From contig JAWKZP010000002.1 in the NCBI GenBank assembly GCA_041395905.1, forward strand, positions 434,001 to 498,000: 64,000 nt of DNA. The letters are read 5' to 3'. This stretch comes from UBA7803 sp041395905 (GTDB lineage Bacteria; Pseudomonadota; Gammaproteobacteria; Pseudomonadales; Azotimanducaceae). The notes under the pieces are model-generated. The model worked only from the letters and a program-made list of their open reading frames with translations, ran no database searches and was not told the origin of the DNA. Positions 60,935 to 64,000 of this stretch are shown here, in pieces; position 1 is the stretch's first letter, and each line of letters begins with the position of its first letter. Made by a program: the position numbers and the translations under genes.

Positions 60935-62385
60935 GTGCCGGGCCAGGACGTCATGGCAGGTTCGGCGCGCCAGGCAATGACGCTGTAGACCACGCAGGAA
61001 ACCAGCAGCGCGGGAAAGACTTCGTGCAGATGACGGTCGCCGCCCAGCGCCATCCAGCCCAGAAGCGTCGCCACGCCCGTCAGCATCGAGGCCAGCACGG
61101 CACCCGCCGTGCCGCGCTGCCAGTGCAGCCCGAACAGGATCGCGGGGAGAAAGCACACCGCGTACAGGCTGCCCGAGAAGATCGTGATCTCGACGATCCC
61201 GCCGGGCGGACGCAGCGCCACCAGTGCCGAAAGCGCGGCAAGGCCGACCACGCCGACTCGTGTCCAGGTGAGTGGGTGAGCGGCAGGATGGGCAACCTCC
61301 ACCAGATCCTTGTAGAGCACCGACGCAGCCACCAGCAGCACGCTGTCCATCGAGGACATTGCTGCCGCCACCATGGCAATGATCAGAAAATCCGCGGCGT
61401 ACACCGGAAACACCGATGGATCGTTGACCAGGGTCGGCATGATCAGATCGGTGTCGCCGACGCCGTCCAGCAGAAAATGGGCGTACAGTCCCACCGGAAA
61501 CAGGCACGCCTGTATCAGCGCGATGCCGAGCACCGCCACCCAGATGCCGAGGCGCACGCTGGCCTCGTCGCGCAGGGCGTAGAAACGGGAGATCTGGCGT
61601 GGATCCACCAGCAGCTTCAATGAGCCGGACAGGGCGATGCCGACCAGCACCAGGAACGGCAACCCGGCATCGAGGGTGAACAACGCGGCCGTCTCGGGCG
61701 CATCCGCCAGCTCCGGCAATCGCGTTACACCACCGGCCGCCCGGGTCACGAAGTAAAAGATGGTGACCGAACCCAGCAGCATCAGAACGCCCTGCACCAC
61801 GTCCGTGCGCACCACGGATACGAAGCCGCCGATGGACGTGTACAGCATCACCACGAGCAGCGTGATGCCCACGGCGACCTCGTAGCGAACGCCGAGGAAC
61901 TGCTGGAACAGACTGCCGGCGCCTTTGAAGATCGCCACCAGGTAGAGCAGGCTCGAGAACAGAATCACCAGCGCGGCGGCGACCCGCAGATTCCGGTTCC
62001 CGGCGCCGAATCGAGCCTCCAGGTAGTCGGGCAGAGTCAGTGCATCCCAGTGACTGGTGAAGCGGCGCAGCCTCGGTGCGACGGTGGTCCAGGACAACCA
62101 GGTGAAGAGCACGATGAACACTGCCAGCAGCAGCCAGGGCAGTCCGTAGTCGTAGCCCTTGCCGGCGTGACCGATATAGCTGTTGGTGCTGGCGAAGGTG
62201 GCGAAAAACGACACGCCAACCACCGCACCGCCCATGTCGCGCCCGCCCACATAGTATTGCGTCATGTCGTCGCTGACGTGACGCCCCAATCCGGCGTGAT
62301 AGAACAGCAGCGCCGTGTAGACGACCAGCAGCAGCGCGGCCAGCCAGTGCTCCGCCAGCCACTGGGCGCTGACGAAGTCCGCCAT
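60931..62385 (-). CDS. Sodium:solute symporter (SSS family)
   Basis: A 484-residue polytopic membrane protein of the SSS family with about 13 hydrophobic segments, including SFFATFASTNSYIGHAGKGYDYG near the start and AMVAAAMSSMDSVLLVAASVL, where the Na+ site lies in the family. Such permeases bring in sugars, amino acids, carboxylates or choline; this one cannot be assigned. It is translationally coupled to the AlkD-like gene, an odd pairing. ATG 62385 opens the predicted first helix; upstream open frame is without similarity. Confidence 0.88.
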   Translation of the reverse strand: MADFVSAQWLAEHWLAALLLVVYTALLFYHAGLGRHVSDDMTQYYVGGRDMGGAVVGVSFFATFASTNSYIGHAGKGYDYGLPWLLLAVFIVLFTWLSWTTVAPRLRRFTSHWDALTLPDYLEARFGAGNRNLRVAAALVILFSSLLYLVAIFKGAGSLFQQFLGVRYEVAVGITLLVVMLYTSIGGFVSVVRTDVVQGVLMLLGSVTIFYFVTRAAGGVTRLPELADAPETAALFTLDAGLPFLVLVGIALSGSLKLLVDPRQISRFYALRDEASVRLGIWVAVLGIALIQACLFPVGLYAHFLLDGVGDTDLIMPTLVNDPSVFPVYAADFLIIAMVAAAMSSMDSVLLVAASVLYKDLVEVAHPAAHPLTWTRVGVVGLAALSALVALRPPGGIVEITIFSGSLYAVCFLPAILFGLHWQRGTAGAVLASMLTGVATLLGWMALGGDRHLHEVFPALLVSCVVYSVIAWRAEPAMTSWPGT

Positions 62386-62460
62386 CAGCCGGCCTCCACG
62401 GCCCGGTTGCCCGGGCGGCGGCGGAATCGGTATTCTGCAGACACGACGGAGGCGACCGCC

Positions 62461-62661
62461 ATGCGGTATCTCGTGCAGATGGTCATACCCGCGCTGATCT
62501 TCATCGGCGTAGTGTACCTGTTGAGCCGATCGACCACGCACAAGCGCACGGCAGAGGAAACGGAATCGCGGCGCGACATGTGGATGCTGGCCCTGATCCT
62601 CGTGCTCGGCGCGCTGGTTGCCATCGTCGCCGCGCTGGCGCTGCAACCACTCTGGAGCTGA
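62461..62661 (+). CDS. Small two-helix membrane protein
   Basis: A 66-residue protein with two transmembrane segments (MVIPALIFIGVVYLL and MLALILVLGALVAIVAALAL) joined by a charged loop (STTHKRTAEETESRRD). It starts at ATG 62461, with CGACGGAGG a few bases upstream. The TTG start of the dioxygenase follows four bases after its stop. Function unknown. Confidence 0.65.
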   Translation: MRYLVQMVIPALIFIGVVYLLSRSTTHKRTAEETESRRDMWMLALILVLGALVAIVAALALQPLWS

Positions 62662-62665
62662 CCCC

Positions 62666-63511
62666 TTGAAACTCGACATCACCGCGAATCCCGGGGGCTT
62701 CGGCGCAGAGATCCACAACCTGGACCTCACACGGCCCCTGCCGGCGGACGCCGTCGCCGCCGTGCGCAGCGCCTGGCTGGAGCACCAGGTGGTCTGCTTT
62801 CGCGACCAGCCCATGACCCACGAAGACCTGGAGCGTTTCACCGGCTACATCGGCGACTGGGGCAACGACCCCTACGTCGCGCCCATCGACGGGCACCCGC
62901 ACATACTGGAAATCCGTCGCGAGCCCGACGAGGCGGTAGCACCTTTCGGCGGTGCCTGGCACTCGGACTGGTCGTTTCAGGCCTGCCCGCCATCGGCGAC
63001 CATACTGCACGGTAAGATCATCCCGCCGGTGGGGGGCGACACCTGGTTCGCGGACGGCTACGCAGCCTACGACGCCCTTTCGGGCGCCGACCGATCACTG
63101 CTCGAAGGGCTGCGTGCGGTGCACAGCGCGCGCCGCCCCTACAGCCACGAGGGCTACACGGCGGGCCGCGGGGCCGAGCGGTCGATGAGGATTCTGCCGA
63201 GCGACGAGGCCTACGCGACCCAGCTGCACCCGGTGGTGCGCACCCATCCGGAAACCGGCCGCAAGGCGCTGTGGGTGAACGCCGTGTACACCATAGGCAT
63301 CGACGGCATGGCGGAAGAAGAGGGCCGCGCCCTGATCCGCCGTCTGTGCGACCACGCCACCAGTGAGCGCTTCGTGTACCGCCACCGCTGGGCGCCGAAC
63401 ATGCTGACGATGTGGGACAACCGCTGCGTGCAGCATTGCGCCCAGGGCGGCTACGACGGGCACCGCCGCGTCATGCATAGAACCACCGTGGCGGGTGACG
63501 CTCCGCGCTGA
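62666..63511 (+). CDS. TauD/TfdA-family Fe(II)/2-oxoglutarate dioxygenase
   Basis: A 281-residue 2-oxoglutarate-dependent dioxygenase. The iron-binding H-x-D is H99/D101 in WHSDWSF; the distal histidine lies in the HCAQGGYDGHRRVMHRTTV segment, with the 2-oxoglutarate-binding arginine also there. TauD-type enzymes release sulfite from taurine, TfdA acts on phenoxyacetates, and other members hydroxylate diverse substrates. TTG 62666 is the start because GGAG lies eight bases upstream and the conserved first strand follows directly. Confidence 0.85.
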   Translation: MKLDITANPGGFGAEIHNLDLTRPLPADAVAAVRSAWLEHQVVCFRDQPMTHEDLERFTGYIGDWGNDPYVAPIDGHPHILEIRREPDEAVAPFGGAWHSDWSFQACPPSATILHGKIIPPVGGDTWFADGYAAYDALSGADRSLLEGLRAVHSARRPYSHEGYTAGRGAERSMRILPSDEAYATQLHPVVRTHPETGRKALWVNAVYTIGIDGMAEEEGRALIRRLCDHATSERFVYRHRWAPNMLTMWDNRCVQHCAQGGYDGHRRVMHRTTVAGDAPR

Positions 63512-63553
63512 GCGGCGCGGTCCGGGACTCAAGACGCGCAGGACGCGCAACAG

Positions 63554-63577
63554 AAAGGGGGACCGAGGTCCCCCTTT
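63554..63577. terminator. Bidirectional Rho-independent terminator
   Basis: AAAGGGGGACC (63554-63564) is complementary to GGTCCCCCTTT (63567-63577), giving a strong ten-pair stem with A-rich and T-rich flanks on either side. It lies between the convergent dioxygenase and TonB-dependent receptor genes and would serve both. Confidence 0.85.
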
Positions 63578-63642
63578 GACTCGCCGGAATGATCACTACC
63601 TGGATTCTGCGCGGTCCGGTGACCGGCAGTCCCGAGCCGCGG

Positions 63643-64000
63643 TCAGAAGTCGGCCGCCAGCTTCAGGTACCAGTAGCCACCCTGCCAGCTGACGATGGTG
63701 CCGGAGGAGTACAGGCGACCGCAGCAGTAGTCACCAACCTTATCCTTTTCCGGATACTCGTCGAAAACGTTGCGCCCACCGGCCGCAACGGTGATCTGCT
63801 CGTTGAACCGGTATCTGGCTTCGAGGTCCACCATCATGATCGGGTCGAAGTCCTGCACCTGTCCAGCGTTGTAGTTTTCTGACGGTCCGTAGTAGTTCAG
63901 GCGCCCGAGCAGCGAGAAGTCACCGAAGTCCTGTACAGCCGTGAGCACGCCGCGCCACTCCGGATCGAAGTGCTCGAAGTCGTACTGATCCTCGGTGTTC
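63643..64000 (-). CDS. TonB-dependent receptor, C-terminal part, cut by window edge
   Basis: The frame is open from base 64000 to the stop at 63643, about 118 codons, so the N-terminus is outside the window. The sequence has alternating strands of an outer-membrane barrel (FSLLGRLNYYGPSE, MMVDLEARYRFNEQITVAAGGRNVFDEYP) and ends with the terminal aromatic KLAADF. The N-V-F-D-x-Y motif is a common signature near the C-terminus of TonB-dependent receptors. Substrate is unknown. Confidence 0.88.
   Translation of the reverse strand, partial: NTEDQYDFEHFDPEWRGVLTAVQDFGDFSLLGRLNYYGPSENYNAGQVQDFDPIMMVDLEARYRFNEQITVAAGGRNVFDEYPEKDKVGDYCCGRLYSSGTIVSWQGGYWYLKLAADF

Noticed and set aside
1..64000. tRNA, rRNA, CRISPR arrays, prophage or transposase genes
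   Set aside because: Scanning by eye showed none; the intergenic gaps are too short or lack the needed features. A tool-based search could still find a small RNA.

Overview
This is a 64 kb piece of a GC-rich (roughly two-thirds G+C), gene-dense bacterial chromosome. The gene content points to a free-living, aerobic, Gram-negative proteobacterium, most likely a gammaproteobacterium. The evidence is a lipid A-type UDP-diacylglucosamine diphosphatase-like enzyme, TonB/ExbB/ExbD machinery, a BamA-like outer-membrane protein, a TonB-dependent receptor, Fur with FeoAB, and many acyl-CoA enzymes. I cannot name the genus. I saw no rRNA, tRNA, CRISPR array, integrase, transposase or phage gene, and coding density is high on both strands.

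Layout. 1-9.2 kb: end of a class III aminotransferase, an EI24/CysZ-like membrane protein, an acyl-CoA-type SDR, a PLP aminotransferase, a luciferase-like flavoenzyme, a NUDIX hydrolase, a GT4 glycosyltransferase with an LpxH-like phosphatase, a macrodomain protein and a dimeric dUTPase. 9.3-23.4 kb: D-2-hydroxyacid dehydrogenase, two adjacent acyl-CoA dehydrogenases running into lon, convergent pepF, a nuclease-like unknown, an acyl-CoA carboxylase carboxyltransferase, a DUF1932 dehydrogenase and an M20 amidohydrolase. 23.4-33.1 kb: one tightly packed minus-strand operon encoding a TlpA-like thioredoxin, an exported protein, three TPR proteins (two with lipoboxes), a small exported protein, ExbB, two ExbD and a TonB-like AgmX/PglI protein. 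This is the most distinctive system in the window. 33.6-40.5 kb: apbE, a serine hydrolase, a cysteine synthase, a crotonase-fold protein, a Ldh2-type dehydrogenase, a dienelactone hydrolase and an SDR.

40.6-48.4 kb is an iron and stress block: fur, then feoA-feoB behind a Fur box, then a Fur-box-preceded porin, an exported FMN-binding protein with a flavinylation motif (a third Fur box overlaps its start) and a small PepSY membrane protein. An ECF sigma factor, its zinc-type anti-sigma factor and an exported coiled-coil protein follow. 48.5-64 kb: a MerR-HTH/TPR fusion, a second luciferase-like enzyme, a BamA-like protein, a DUF6491 protein, a frameshifted sirtuin, two further family VIII-type serine hydrolases, a circularly permuted ATP-grasp/alpha-E pair, a GST, an AlkD-like protein, a sodium:solute symporter, a TauD-type dioxygenase and the C-terminus of a TonB-dependent receptor.

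Three non-coding stretches exceed 300 bases: 1818-2174, 33097-33624 and 55030-55672. The first and third carry inverted-repeat-bounded units of about 150 bp that resemble MITE/REP-like elements. All family names come from reading motifs by eye, without database searches.
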